Source of the DNA: Chloroflexota bacterium | GTDB lineage: Bacteria; Chloroflexota; Anaerolineae; Anaerolineales; Villigracilaceae | Direction: 5' to 3' | Length of the DNA: 5,467 bases | Assembly (NCBI GenBank): GCA_021796155.1 | Contig: JAJYOO010000198.1 | Span: 1-5,467, forward strand | Shown: in pieces, positions 1-5,467 of the stretch | Position numbering within the stretch: position 1 is the stretch's first letter | Layout: each line of letters opens with the position of its first letter | The notes under the pieces: generated by a model | The model's database searches: none | Seen by the model: only the letters and a program-made list of their open reading frames with translations | What the model was told of the DNA's origin: nothing | Position numbers and translations under genes: made by a program

Positions 1-258
1 TTGGGACTTCCATCCGCGCGGACGCTGTTATTCAAAGTCCTCGAAGAGGAAGACGATGACGATATTGTCAGCGCGGCGATCTGGTCATTGTCGCAAGTCG
101 GCGGTGAGGATGTGCGTATCTTCATCGAGAACCTGATTGACCAGGCCGAAGACGACGAGCAGGTCGAATTCCTGGAAGACGCGCTGGACAATTTGGAATT
201 CACCGAAGATGTGAACCGCTTCGATCTGATGTCGTTTGACGCGGACGAAGAAGAATAG
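1..258 (+). CDS. HEAT-repeat protein, C-terminal fragment
   Basis: This is the last 85 codons of a longer gene that enters from the left; it ends at TAG 256-258. The TTG at position 1 is most likely internal, because no ribosome site is visible and the fragment begins in the middle of a repeat. The residues show a HEAT-type helix pair: an alternating hydrophobic stretch IVSAAIWSLSQVGGEDVRIF (about residues 22-41), then a second pair covering IENLIDQAE and VEFLEDALDNLEF. Repeats of this kind build protein-binding solenoids and have no catalytic residues. The fragment is very acidic, with runs EEEDDDD near residue 15 and DADEEE at the extreme C-terminus. It has no membrane segment. A cytoplasmic scaffold or adaptor role is an inference from the fold, and the partner is unknown. 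A strong terminator follows 25 bp downstream, so transcription probably ends here. Confidence 0.8.
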   Translation: MGLPSARTLLFKVLEEEDDDDIVSAAIWSLSQVGGEDVRIFIENLIDQAEDDEQVEFLEDALDNLEFTEDVNRFDLMSFDADEEE

Positions 259-282
259 GTTTTCTGGCAATTTGTGTTTGGC

Positions 283-316
283 AACTGCGAAGCTAATCGA
301 GCTTCGCAGTTTTGTT
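283..316 (+). terminator. Intrinsic terminator after the HEAT-repeat gene
   Basis: A perfect 12-bp inverted repeat (AACTGCGAAGCT at 283-294, AGCTTCGCAGTT at 300-311) surrounds a 5-base loop (295-299) and runs directly into TTTTGTT. The T tract is on the right-hand side only, so the terminator acts on + strand transcription. It separates the HEAT-repeat gene from the ATPase, which therefore needs its own promoter. Confidence 0.88.
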
Positions 317-393
317 GTCAAGAATGGAAATTTACGAATCTTTTGCCGGGATGCTGCCAATAGGCGCTCATTACTGGGTGCGTGTATCGAAGA

Positions 394-418
394 TTGAAAA
401 AATCTTAAACGGTATAAT
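394..418 (+). promoter_or_regulatory. Putative promoter for the ATPase leader
   Basis: A consensus -10 box TATAAT lies at 413-418, downstream of the terminator and upstream of the ATPase. The closest -35-like hexamer is TTGAAA at 394-399, but the spacer is only 13 bp. At the normal 16-18 bp spacing there is only AAGATT-like sequence. The -10 box is convincing and the -35 is not, so the promoter may be weak, activator-dependent or use another sigma factor. Transcription would start near 425, leaving a leader of about 115 nt before the ATPase start codon. Confidence 0.45.
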
Positions 419-438
419 CGCTTGTATTCTTTTTTTTC

Positions 439-442
439 AGGA
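439..442 (+). promoter_or_regulatory. Shine-Dalgarno site for the 32-codon leader frame
   Basis: AGGA lies 6 nt before the ATG at 449. The ATPase start at 540 has no comparable purine-rich site; only AAGA touches it. This site is the main reason for listing the leader frame as a possible gene. A competing ATG at 442 overlaps the AGGA itself and has no site of its own. Confidence 0.45.
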
Positions 443-448
443 TGAACC

Positions 449-547
449 ATGCTTATCTCAAATGTTTTTGTAATTTCTCTTGTTCGCACAAATTTGTGCA
501 TAGTCAAATCCTTCAACGAAGTCAATATAGAAATCAAGAATGATTAA
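449..547 (+). CDS. Possible leader peptide overlapping the ATPase start
   Basis: A 32-codon open frame runs from ATG 449 to TAA 545-547, overlapping the ATPase ATG (540-542) by 8 bases in another frame. It has a well-spaced AGGA site 6 nt upstream and begins about 24 nt after the likely transcription start. The peptide starts MLISNVFVISLV, continues through RTNLCIVKSF and ends NEVNIEIKND: a hydrophobic first half, one Cys, and a polar tail. I recognise no family and see no run of one amino acid of the kind used in attenuators. Because the ATPase lacks a clear ribosome site, a ribosome finishing this frame could restart at 540, which would be translational coupling. The alternative is a chance open frame in an untranslated leader, which is common at this length. 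Coding status is uncertain. Confidence 0.3.
   Translation: MLISNVFVISLVRTNLCIVKSFNEVNIEIKND
486..499. promoter_or_regulatory. Perfect 14-bp palindrome, possible operator
   Basis: GCACAAATTTGTGC is a perfect inverted repeat without a spacer, centred 47 bp before the ATPase ATG. Dyads of this size are typical binding sites for dimeric helix-turn-helix regulators. It lies downstream of the predicted -10 box and inside the 32-codon leader frame, so it could act as a roadblock operator. As RNA it would have no real loop in its perfect form, so a DNA site is more likely than an RNA hairpin. The regulator is unknown. Confidence 0.35.
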
Positions 548-2855
548 TGGTCTTACCACTGTGGAGGCGCAGTCTCGCCTTCAACAATTTGGTCCGAACG
601 CCGTCGTTGAAGAAAAATCTCAAAGGCTGATCGTCTTTCTCAAAAAGTTATGGGGGCCAGTGCCGTGGATGCTGGAATTCAGCGTTATCCTCGAACTGAT
701 CATCGGCAGATACACACAGGCGGTCATTATCGGACTGCTGCTGTTGTTCAATGCCGTGCTCAGCTATTTTCAAGAGAACCGCGCCCAGAACGCGCTGGCG
801 CTTCTTCAGAAACGCCTTACCATTTCGGTGCGAGTCCGGCGCGATGGCGTGTGGCGAACTGTCCCGTCGAAGGAGATCGTCCCCGGCGATCTGATCCATT
901 TGCGCGTCGGCGATTTTGTACCCGCCGACGTCACTTTGACGGAAGGTCATCTCTCGATTGACCAATCTGCATTGACCGGCGAATCGCTTCCAGTCGAGCT
1001 TGACGCGGGAAAGACGGCTTACACGGGAAGCATCGTCCAGCGCGGCGAAGCGGATGGAGAAGTCACAGCCACCGGCGCGCGTACGTTCTATGGCAAAACC
1101 GCCGAGCTGGTTCACACTGCCAAAACGGTCAGCCATTTGGAAACGACCATCTTGGGCATCGTCCGTTATTTGATCGCGCTCGATGTTTTGCTGGTGATCG
1201 GCGTGCTGATTTATTCCGCGTTGAACGCGCTTCCGTTTTCAGATTCGATTCCGTTCGCGTTGATGCTGTTGGTCGCGTCGGTGCCGGTTGCGCTGCCAGC
1301 CACGTTCACGCTTGCGTCCGCACTTGGCTCGCAGGAACTTGCTTCGCATGGCGTGTTGGTGACGCGCCTGACAGCCATCGAGGAAGCCGCGGCGATGGAT
1401 GTGCTGTGCAGTGACAAGACCGGCACGATCACAAAAAATCAACTCACGCTTTCGGCGGTGTTCCCATACGCGCCGCATTCCGAAGCGGAGGTGCTGCGGC
1501 TCGCCGCCATCAGTTCGGATGAATCGTCGCAGGACCCGATTGATTTGGCAATCATCAGCGCGGCGCGCGAACGCGGACTTGCAAATGGAAAAGTCGAACG
1601 GCTGGGATTCATTCCGTTCGATCCGCTGACCAAACGGACGGAGGCGTTCGCGCGCGTCGATGGGCGCGAACTGCATATCGTCAAGGGTTTCCCGGGGACG
1701 GTTTCGGCTCTCGCGCCGGGCGCGCCGGTTCCCGTTAAAGATGTGGACGCTTTGTCTGGAAAAGGTTACCGCGTCATCGCGCTGGCGGCGGGCGAAAAAC
1801 AGAATCTCGAACTGATCGGCTTGCTCGGACTCTACGACCCGCCGCGTGAAGATTCGAAAAAGTTGATCGATTCGCTGAAAGAATTCTCAGTACGCATCAT
1901 CATGGTGACCGGTGACGGATTGGCAACCGCGCGCGCGATTGCCACACAAGTTGGACTGGGAGGCGAGGCGTGTGCGGCAGATCAATTACATCAGCAGCTT
2001 GCTGAAAACAATCTAACCTGCAATGTGGTGGCCGGCGTTCTGCCGGAGGACAAATTCAAGATCGTCCAGAGCTTCCAAAGAGGCGGGCACGTGGTCGGCA
2101 TGACCGGTGACGGCGTGAATGACGCTCCGGCGTTGAAGCAGGCCGAAGTCGGCATCGCTGTTTCGAACGCAACCGATGTGGCGCGCGCTGCAGCCAGCGC
2201 CATCCTGACCAATCCCGGTTTGAGCGATGTGCTTTCGGCGGTCAAGATCGGACGGCAAATCTATCAGCGCATGTTGACGTACACGTTCAACAAGATCATC
2301 AAGACGTTTCAGATCGCGCTGTTCCTTAGCATCGGTCTGTGGCTGACCGGTCAATTTGTCACTACACCGCGGCTGGTCGTTCTGCTTTTGTTTGCCAATG
2401 ATTTCGTGACCATGTCCATCGCCTCGGACCGCGTTTCCTATTCGCACAAACCAGACCGCTGGCAGATCAGGCATTTGGTTCTCGGCGCGCTGGCATTGGC
2501 GGCCGCGTGGCTGTTATTCTCGTTTGGGGTTTTATATCTTGGACGCGATGTGTATCATCTCAGCCTCGAGGAATTGCAAACGCTGATCTTCGTGATGCTG
2601 GTCTTCACGGGACAGGCAAATGTTTATCTGGTGCGCGAACGCCGCTCGTTTTGGAAGTCGCGTCCCAGCGCGACGCTCATGTTAAGCACGCTCGGCGATG
2701 CCATCGTCGTGATCGCGCTGGCTTCGTTCGGAATTTTGATGTCGCCGATCAGCCCAACGATCATTGCGTCACTGGTCGCGTTGATTATTTTGTACGCGTT
2801 GATATTGGACTTTTTCAAAGTGGCCGTGTTCCGGCGGATGGGCTTTGCGGAGTGA
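540..2855 (+). CDS. P3A-type (plasma-membrane H+-ATPase-like) P-type ATPase
   Basis: This 771-residue membrane pump probably uses ATP to export protons. The motifs are complete and in order: actuator TGES (146-149), M4 PVALP (250-254), phosphorylation site DKTGT with Asp292, KGFP (382-385, nucleotide domain), DPPR (433-436), TGD (457-459) and GDGVND (523-528). About ten membrane segments fit M1 40-56, M2 60-78, M3 204-226, M4 238-262, M5 582-602, M6 609-628 and four more between 645 and 760. My alignment from memory to plant AHA2 puts Asp621 (FAND, M6) at AHA2 Asp684 and Asn71 (M2) at Asn106, the proton-binding pair; Gln591 replaces Arg655. There is no C-terminal autoinhibitory domain, since the protein ends after M10. 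The N-terminus is short and starts at the usual GLTTVEA block. TAG at 528-530 lies upstream in frame and ATG 540 is the only start, without a clear ribosome site. A cation other than H+ is possible but less likely. Confidence 0.93.
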   Translation: MINGLTTVEAQSRLQQFGPNAVVEEKSQRLIVFLKKLWGPVPWMLEFSVILELIIGRYTQAVIIGLLLLFNAVLSYFQENRAQNALALLQKRLTISVRVRRDGVWRTVPSKEIVPGDLIHLRVGDFVPADVTLTEGHLSIDQSALTGESLPVELDAGKTAYTGSIVQRGEADGEVTATGARTFYGKTAELVHTAKTVSHLETTILGIVRYLIALDVLLVIGVLIYSALNALPFSDSIPFALMLLVASVPVALPATFTLASALGSQELASHGVLVTRLTAIEEAAAMDVLCSDKTGTITKNQLTLSAVFPYAPHSEAEVLRLAAISSDESSQDPIDLAIISAARERGLANGKVERLGFIPFDPLTKRTEAFARVDGRELHIVKGFPGTVSALAPGAPVPVKDVDALSGKGYRVIALAAGEKQNLELIGLLGLYDPPREDSKKLIDSLKEFSVRIIMVTGDGLATARAIATQVGLGGEACAADQLHQQLAENNLTCNVVAGVLPEDKFKIVQSFQRGGHVVGMTGDGVNDAPALKQAEVGIAVSNATDVARAAASAILTNPGLSDVLSAVKIGRQIYQRMLTYTFNKIIKTFQIALFLSIGLWLTGQFVTTPRLVVLLLFANDFVTMSIASDRVSYSHKPDRWQIRHLVLGALALAAAWLLFSFGVLYLGRDVYHLSLEELQTLIFVMLVFTGQANVYLVRERRSFWKSRPSATLMLSTLGDAIVVIALASFGILMSPISPTIIASLVALIILYALILDFFKVAVFRRMGFAE

Positions 2856-2871
2856 ACTGCAAAACAAATTC

Positions 2872-2938
2872 TTAACGCAAAGCCGCCAAGACGCTGAGTT
2901 TATGATTCTCTCTTTGCGACTCTGCGTCTTCGCGTTAA
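2872..2938. repeat. Imperfect hairpin repeat downstream of the ATPase
   Basis: The left arm begins TTAACGCAAAGCCGCCAAG (from 2872) and the right arm ends CTGCGTCTTCGCGTTAA (to 2938). Reverse-complementing the right arm gives 18 matches in the first 23 positions. The arms themselves are built of alternating AAG and CGC blocks with a period of about 8 bases. The middle, 2899-2909, is AT-rich. It starts 16 bp after the ATPase stop. The pattern resembles the dispersed GCAAAG/GACGC-type intergenic hairpins I know from several environmental bacterial phyla. It may also act as a weak terminator for the ATPase, although no clean T tract follows. Confidence 0.6.
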
Positions 2939-2977
2939 ATTTCAGCAGATTTGATCTTACATTTGCCTTTTGACTTC

Positions 2978-2996
2978 GTGGCACCGAATGCGCCAC
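2978..2996. repeat. Short GC-rich dyad between convergent genes
   Basis: GTGGCAC (2978-2984) and GCGCCAC (2990-2996) can pair around a 5-base loop. There is one A-C mismatch in + strand RNA, which becomes a G-U pair in - strand RNA. It lies 28 bp past the stop of the NTF2-like gene and could contribute to ending that transcript, but there is no T tract. The flanks (GACTTCG on the left, CTCCGCTCAATGCGACA on the right) resemble dispersed intergenic repeat units seen in other genomes; this is a weak recollection. Confidence 0.35.
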
Positions 2997-3023
2997 TCCG
3001 CTCAATGCGACAGTCGGGGCCTC

Positions 3024-3398
3024 TTATCCCTTGATGTAAGACAACTTCTCGCAGATGAGTCCATCCCGTTCTTTGAATATATCCACGCCGCGGACATGTC
3101 CATTTCCCCAATCATATTTCCAGCGCAGCACACAGCGATGAGTCAACCCAAAGCTGAAAACCTCCTCGATCTCCATATGAGCCTGCGGTGACTCTTTGAA
3201 TAAGTTCTCATAATATTGCTTGATTGCATCTTTTCCCGAATAAACCGTTCCATCGGGCGCGGGACTCGTGTTCTCAAAAACACAATCGTCGCTTATCAGC
3301 TTCATCATCTCTGCGACATCATGGCTATTGAAAGCGTCATTGAACGCCATGACAACGCGGATGGCTGATTCTATTTTTGACATGCGGGCGGGGGACAT
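3024..3398 (-). CDS. SnoaL-like / NTF2-family protein
   Basis: This 124-residue soluble protein has the length and pattern of the SnoaL/nuclear-transport-factor-2-like alpha+beta cone fold. The first helix carries AFNDAFNSHDVAEMMKLISDDCVF (residues 18-41), followed by ENTSPAPDGTVYSGKDAIKQYYENLF (42-67) and strands with LRWKYDW (91-97). The C-terminal strand contains HVRGVDIFKERDGLICEKLSYIKG (101-124), a signature of this group. Family members include small-molecule isomerases and cyclases, but most close relatives are uncharacterised, so no reaction is assigned. There is no signal peptide. ATG 3398 is preferred over the ATG at 3383: in sense orientation GAGGT (3412-3408) lies 9 nt before 3398, whereas the inner ATG follows a C-rich stretch. 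The next gene upstream on the same strand ends 76 bp away. Confidence 0.85.
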   Translation of the reverse strand: MSPARMSKIESAIRVVMAFNDAFNSHDVAEMMKLISDDCVFENTSPAPDGTVYSGKDAIKQYYENLFKESPQAHMEIEEVFSFGLTHRCVLRWKYDWGNGHVRGVDIFKERDGLICEKLSYIKG

Positions 3399-3474
3399 AT
3401 TGAAAATACCTCATTTAGTGAAAATCGATTACTCGCCTGGTGACCGCATAATAACTTACCTGCTTCACAACGCG

Positions 3475-4518
3475 TTAAGCGTTTTCATTACTTTTGCTCT
3501 CATTTTCCTTAAGCGTGTCGTTAATCATCTCTATTACTAGCTCGGGATAAGTATTCTCGACAAATTGTTGTGCTCTGTTAATTGTGGGCCATAACGCGTC
3601 ACCTTTGTCTCCTTGAATAAGTGAAATCCAATGAGTTGGAAAATATCTGGCCAGCATTCCAAGGAAATAGGATGTTAAGTATGTAATGCCAAGTTGCGAA
3701 TAAGCAAGCTTGTCAGAAAAAGGTTCTGCAATATGCAATCCGGGAATAGAGCCAAAGATTTTATGCACATACGAATGGACAAAGAGGGGTGTGTTTTGCG
3801 TAAATGTCTCGGCATTGCAGGTCAGGGTAGACCATTCATCTTGGCTATCAATGTTGTATCCCATGTTTTGGTATGTATCCTTGAAAGTTTCAAAATGCTC
3901 ACGACGAACTTTGGCCTTGAAGCCATTTTGCCTGCTAATTGACATTTCATTTACAGGTGTATATTTAATTTCCGGCGAGACATTAGAGTAGTCTTTGAAT
4001 AGATCGGGAATTCTGGCAAGAAGATCTCCAAGTGAGACTTGATTCCCCTCGTTTGGAATATCATATTCGAGTCTCCAATCCACCCCAGATGAGTTGACAT
4101 GAATTGAAATTCTGTTATTTGTGCCTCTTATAAAGTCGCTAAAAAGGCCAGAGCATGTTTGTATCCTAAGGCTTGCTAGCGAAGCCAAACCCATAGACAA
4201 ATCTCCAGATAATTGTTTGCCCCAATCAATTATCATAAGACCATGTCCACGAGCTAGGCCCTCTTCACCGCCGTCTCGCTTTAACAACAACAGAAGTGAG
4301 CGGCTGAGGCTAGCCACTCCATAGTATGTCAGCAATGGCCGAACAGTGTAGTCTGAATTATATGCATTCCTGAAATACTCTCTTGCCTGTTTTGCCGCGG
4401 CATTAATTTCCTTGGCGCGGCGAGCGTTCAATTCTCGTTCGTGTATTTTGGAATACCATTGCTGAGTTATATCCCTGCTTTCTAAAGAAAGAAGCTGTTG
4501 CCAGATTTCTTGATTCAC
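3475..4518 (-). CDS. YaaC-like protein of unknown function
   Basis: This 347-residue protein has no signal peptide or membrane helix. I place it in the YaaC-like family (named after Bacillus subtilis yaaC) from two conserved-looking blocks: RPLLTYYGVASLSRSLLLLL (residues 60-79), followed by HGL (92-94), and near the C-terminus YFLGMLARYFPTHW (284-297). The spacing and length, slightly above 300 residues, fit the family. The middle (about 130-250) is diverged, and no catalytic motif or nucleotide-binding loop is visible. Function is unknown. The start is GTG 4518: in sense orientation GGAGAG (4528-4523) lies 4 nt before it and Asn-Gln-Glu follow. The gene is AT-rich: 60-base samples at 3661 and 3901 have 35% and 42% GC, against 58% in the ATPase (1561) and 63% in the thiolase (4981). 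That suggests transfer or a different evolutionary history. It has its own promoter; the family call is from memory of motifs. Confidence 0.75.
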   Translation of the reverse strand: MNQEIWQQLLSLESRDITQQWYSKIHERELNARRAKEINAAAKQAREYFRNAYNSDYTVRPLLTYYGVASLSRSLLLLLKRDGGEEGLARGHGLMIIDWGKQLSGDLSMGLASLASLRIQTCSGLFSDFIRGTNNRISIHVNSSGVDWRLEYDIPNEGNQVSLGDLLARIPDLFKDYSNVSPEIKYTPVNEMSISRQNGFKAKVRREHFETFKDTYQNMGYNIDSQDEWSTLTCNAETFTQNTPLFVHSYVHKIFGSIPGLHIAEPFSDKLAYSQLGITYLTSYFLGMLARYFPTHWISLIQGDKGDALWPTINRAQQFVENTYPELVIEMINDTLKENESKSNENA

Positions 4519-4550
4519 AAATCTCTCCGTGTTGATAGTTGCATTGCTAT

Positions 4551-4562
4551 ATTATGCATAAT
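4551..4562. promoter_or_regulatory. Perfect 12-bp palindrome in the divergent intergenic region
   Basis: ATTATGCATAAT is a perfect dyad. It lies about 20-31 bases after the predicted start of the YaaC-like transcript and 70 bp before the thiolase ATG. A repressor bound here could block the YaaC-like gene and influence the thiolase promoter. A looser repeat, ATTCT (4564-4568) and AGAAT (4576-4580), lies next to it. The region is AT-rich, so chance palindromes are more likely than usual. Confidence 0.3.
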
Positions 4563-4569
4563 GATTCTG

Positions 4570-4575
4570 TATAAT
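4570..4575 (+). promoter_or_regulatory. Possible -10 box for the thiolase
   Basis: TATAAT on the + strand lies 56 bp before the thiolase ATG. The best -35-like hexamer is TTGCTA at 4544-4549, with an unfavourable 20-bp spacer that contains the 12-bp palindrome. No other -10/-35 pair in the 113-bp gap is clearly better, so the assignment is tentative. Confidence 0.3.
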
Positions 4576-4588
4576 AGAATATAGGCAG

Positions 4589-4617
4589 ATTATAGGATTC
4601 CTTCAACAATAAATCAA
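4589..4617 (-). promoter_or_regulatory. Sigma-70-type promoter of the YaaC-like gene
   Basis: On the - strand, TTGATT (4617-4612) and TATAAT (4594-4589) are separated by exactly 17 bp, close to the ideal housekeeping promoter. Transcription would begin near 4582, giving a leader of about 64 nt before GTG 4518. The -35 hexamer lies 3 bp from the AGGA ribosome site of the divergent thiolase, so RNA polymerase here may compete with thiolase transcription. Confidence 0.6.
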
Positions 4618-4631
4618 TTAGGAAAAACATC

Positions 4632-5467
4632 ATGTCCGACTCAGACGTTTTCATCATCTCCGCAGTTCGCACCGCAATTGGCTCCGGTAAAGAAAGCGGC
4701 GCGTTGCATCCCTTTCAACCCGTTGAACTGGCCTCGCTCGTCATGCGTGAAGCGGTCCATCGCGCGGGCATTGATTCCGCGCGCCTCGACGATGTGATCT
4801 GGGGCGTGGTCACGCCCATCGGCGATCAGGGCGGAAACCTCGCGCGCCTCGGCGTGCTCAAGTCCGGTTTTCCTGTCCACGTGCCGGGCGTCAGTATCAA
4901 TCGCATGTGTGGATCGAGTCAGCAGGCCATCCATTTTGCGTCGCAGGCCATTCTCTCCGGCGACGCCGATCTCATCCTCGCAGGCGGCACCGAGATGATG
5001 TCGCATCAACCGCTCGGCGCGGATTATCCCGTCGAATGGCCGGACGTTGGACACAAATTGATTCATCAAGGACTCAGCGCGGAACTCATGGCTGAAAAAT
5101 GGAATCTGACTCGCGACCAGTTGGACGATTACGCGTTCCAATCACACATCAAAGCGGGACAAGCAATCGACTCTGGATTCTTCGACGAACAGATTCTTCC
5201 CATTGATTTGACTCGCGGGTCGAGTATCCTGAGCGAAGCAAAGGAGTATCGAGACCCGAAGCGCGACGCTTCAAATCCCGGCCAAAATTTCTTCTCCGTT
5301 GACCAGGGCGTTCGCCGCCCTCCCGACCGCGACAAGATGCGCGCGCTGAAACCTGTCTTCAAACCTGACGGCGTCGTCACCGCCGCGAATTCCTCTCAAG
5401 TCTCCGACGGCGCGGCCGCGCTTCTGCTTGCTTCTCCCGACGCCGTTGGACGATATAACTTATCTCC
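4632..5467 (+). CDS. Thiolase (acetyl-CoA acyltransferase), N-terminal part
   Basis: An open frame of 278 codons runs from ATG 4632 to the window end without a stop; usual thiolases have about 380-400 residues, so roughly the last third is missing. The enzyme condenses or cleaves acyl-CoA and acetyl-CoA in the cytoplasm, as in beta-oxidation or its reverse. Evidence: start VFIISAVRTAIGSGKESGAL (residues 6-25), the nucleophile block SINRMCGSSQQAIHFASQAI with Cys93, LAGGTEMMSHQPLG (116-129), and TAANSSQVSDGAAALLL (250-266). The second catalytic Cys and the active-site His belong to the missing C-terminal part. The NRMCGSSQQA and MSHQPLG variants suggest a broad acyl-CoA acyltransferase rather than a classical PhaA acetoacetyl-CoA thiolase. 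AGGA (4620-4623) lies 8 nt before the ATG, which supports the start. It is transcribed away from the YaaC-like gene. Substrate length cannot be read from the sequence. Confidence 0.93.
   Translation, partial: MSDSDVFIISAVRTAIGSGKESGALHPFQPVELASLVMREAVHRAGIDSARLDDVIWGVVTPIGDQGGNLARLGVLKSGFPVHVPGVSINRMCGSSQQAIHFASQAILSGDADLILAGGTEMMSHQPLGADYPVEWPDVGHKLIHQGLSAELMAEKWNLTRDQLDDYAFQSHIKAGQAIDSGFFDEQILPIDLTRGSSILSEAKEYRDPKRDASNPGQNFFSVDQGVRRPPDRDKMRALKPVFKPDGVVTAANSSQVSDGAAALLLASPDAVGRYNLS

Noticed and set aside
430..440. T8 tract followed by CAGG, resembling a splice acceptor
   Set aside because: All genes here are uninterrupted bacterial frames with Shine-Dalgarno sites, so there is no reason to propose an intron. 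The tract is probably AT-rich leader sequence.
85..537. 150-codon frame on the - strand across the HEAT-repeat gene end and the ATPase leader
   Set aside because: It is antisense to the HEAT-repeat coding region and crosses the intrinsic terminator. The predicted protein shows no family pattern.
442..543. 33-codon frame whose stop overlaps the ATPase start as ATGA
   Set aside because: The ATGA overlap is attractive, but its ATG overlaps the AGGA and has no ribosome site at usable spacing. The ATG at 449 is better placed.
2013..2474. 153-codon - strand frame inside the ATPase
   Set aside because: It is a mirror of the ATPase P-domain and M5-M6 coding sequence. Frames of this length are expected opposite GC-rich genes, and the protein shows no recognisable domain.
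3399..3474. Promoter between the YaaC-like and NTF2-like genes
   Set aside because: TTATTAT and TTGTGA occur in the - strand sense but only 11 bp apart, so no convincing -10/-35 pair is present. Apart from the GAGGT ribosome site at 3412-3408, nothing is supported here.
3469..3484. Terminator at the YaaC-like gene end (AACGC/GCGTT)
   Set aside because: The stem is only 5 bp and no T tract follows in the - strand direction.
4641..5141. 166-codon - strand frame opposite the thiolase
   Set aside because: The + strand frame carries the complete thiolase N-terminal motifs, including Cys93. The opposite frame is an antisense shadow.

Overview
The window looks like chromosomal DNA from a free-living bacterium of mid to moderately high GC. 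My best guess is Chloroflexota, class Anaerolineae. That guess rests on the gene mix (an acidic HEAT-repeat protein, a plant-type P-type ATPase, an NTF2-like protein, an acyl-CoA thiolase), the codon style and an intergenic hairpin repeat. There is no rRNA or marker gene, so it is an inference only.

Layout, left to right. (1) The 3' end of a very acidic HEAT-repeat protein on the + strand, closed by a clear intrinsic terminator. (2) A leader of about 220 bp with a TATAAT box, a 32-codon open frame that has its own Shine-Dalgarno site and overlaps the next start codon, and a perfect 14-bp palindrome. (3) A complete P3A-type (plasma-membrane H+-ATPase-like) P-type ATPase on the + strand. (4) A convergent gap holding two hairpin-forming repeats. 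(5) A complete SnoaL/NTF2-like protein on the - strand. (6) A complete YaaC-like protein of unknown function on the - strand, visibly AT-richer than its neighbours and with its own well-formed promoter. (7) A 113-bp divergent intergenic region with a perfect 12-bp palindrome. (8) The first 278 codons of a thiolase on the + strand, cut by the window end.

The genes do not form one pathway. The ATPase probably exports protons and energises the membrane. The thiolase belongs to fatty-acid or acyl-CoA metabolism. The NTF2-like and YaaC-like genes share a strand but are 76 bp apart and differ in base composition, so they need not be one operon. I see no CRISPR array, tRNA, transposase or recognisable defence system. 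The points most worth a second look are the overlapping leader frame before the ATPase, the orphan AT-rich YaaC-like gene, and the substitution in the ATPase's membrane proton path.
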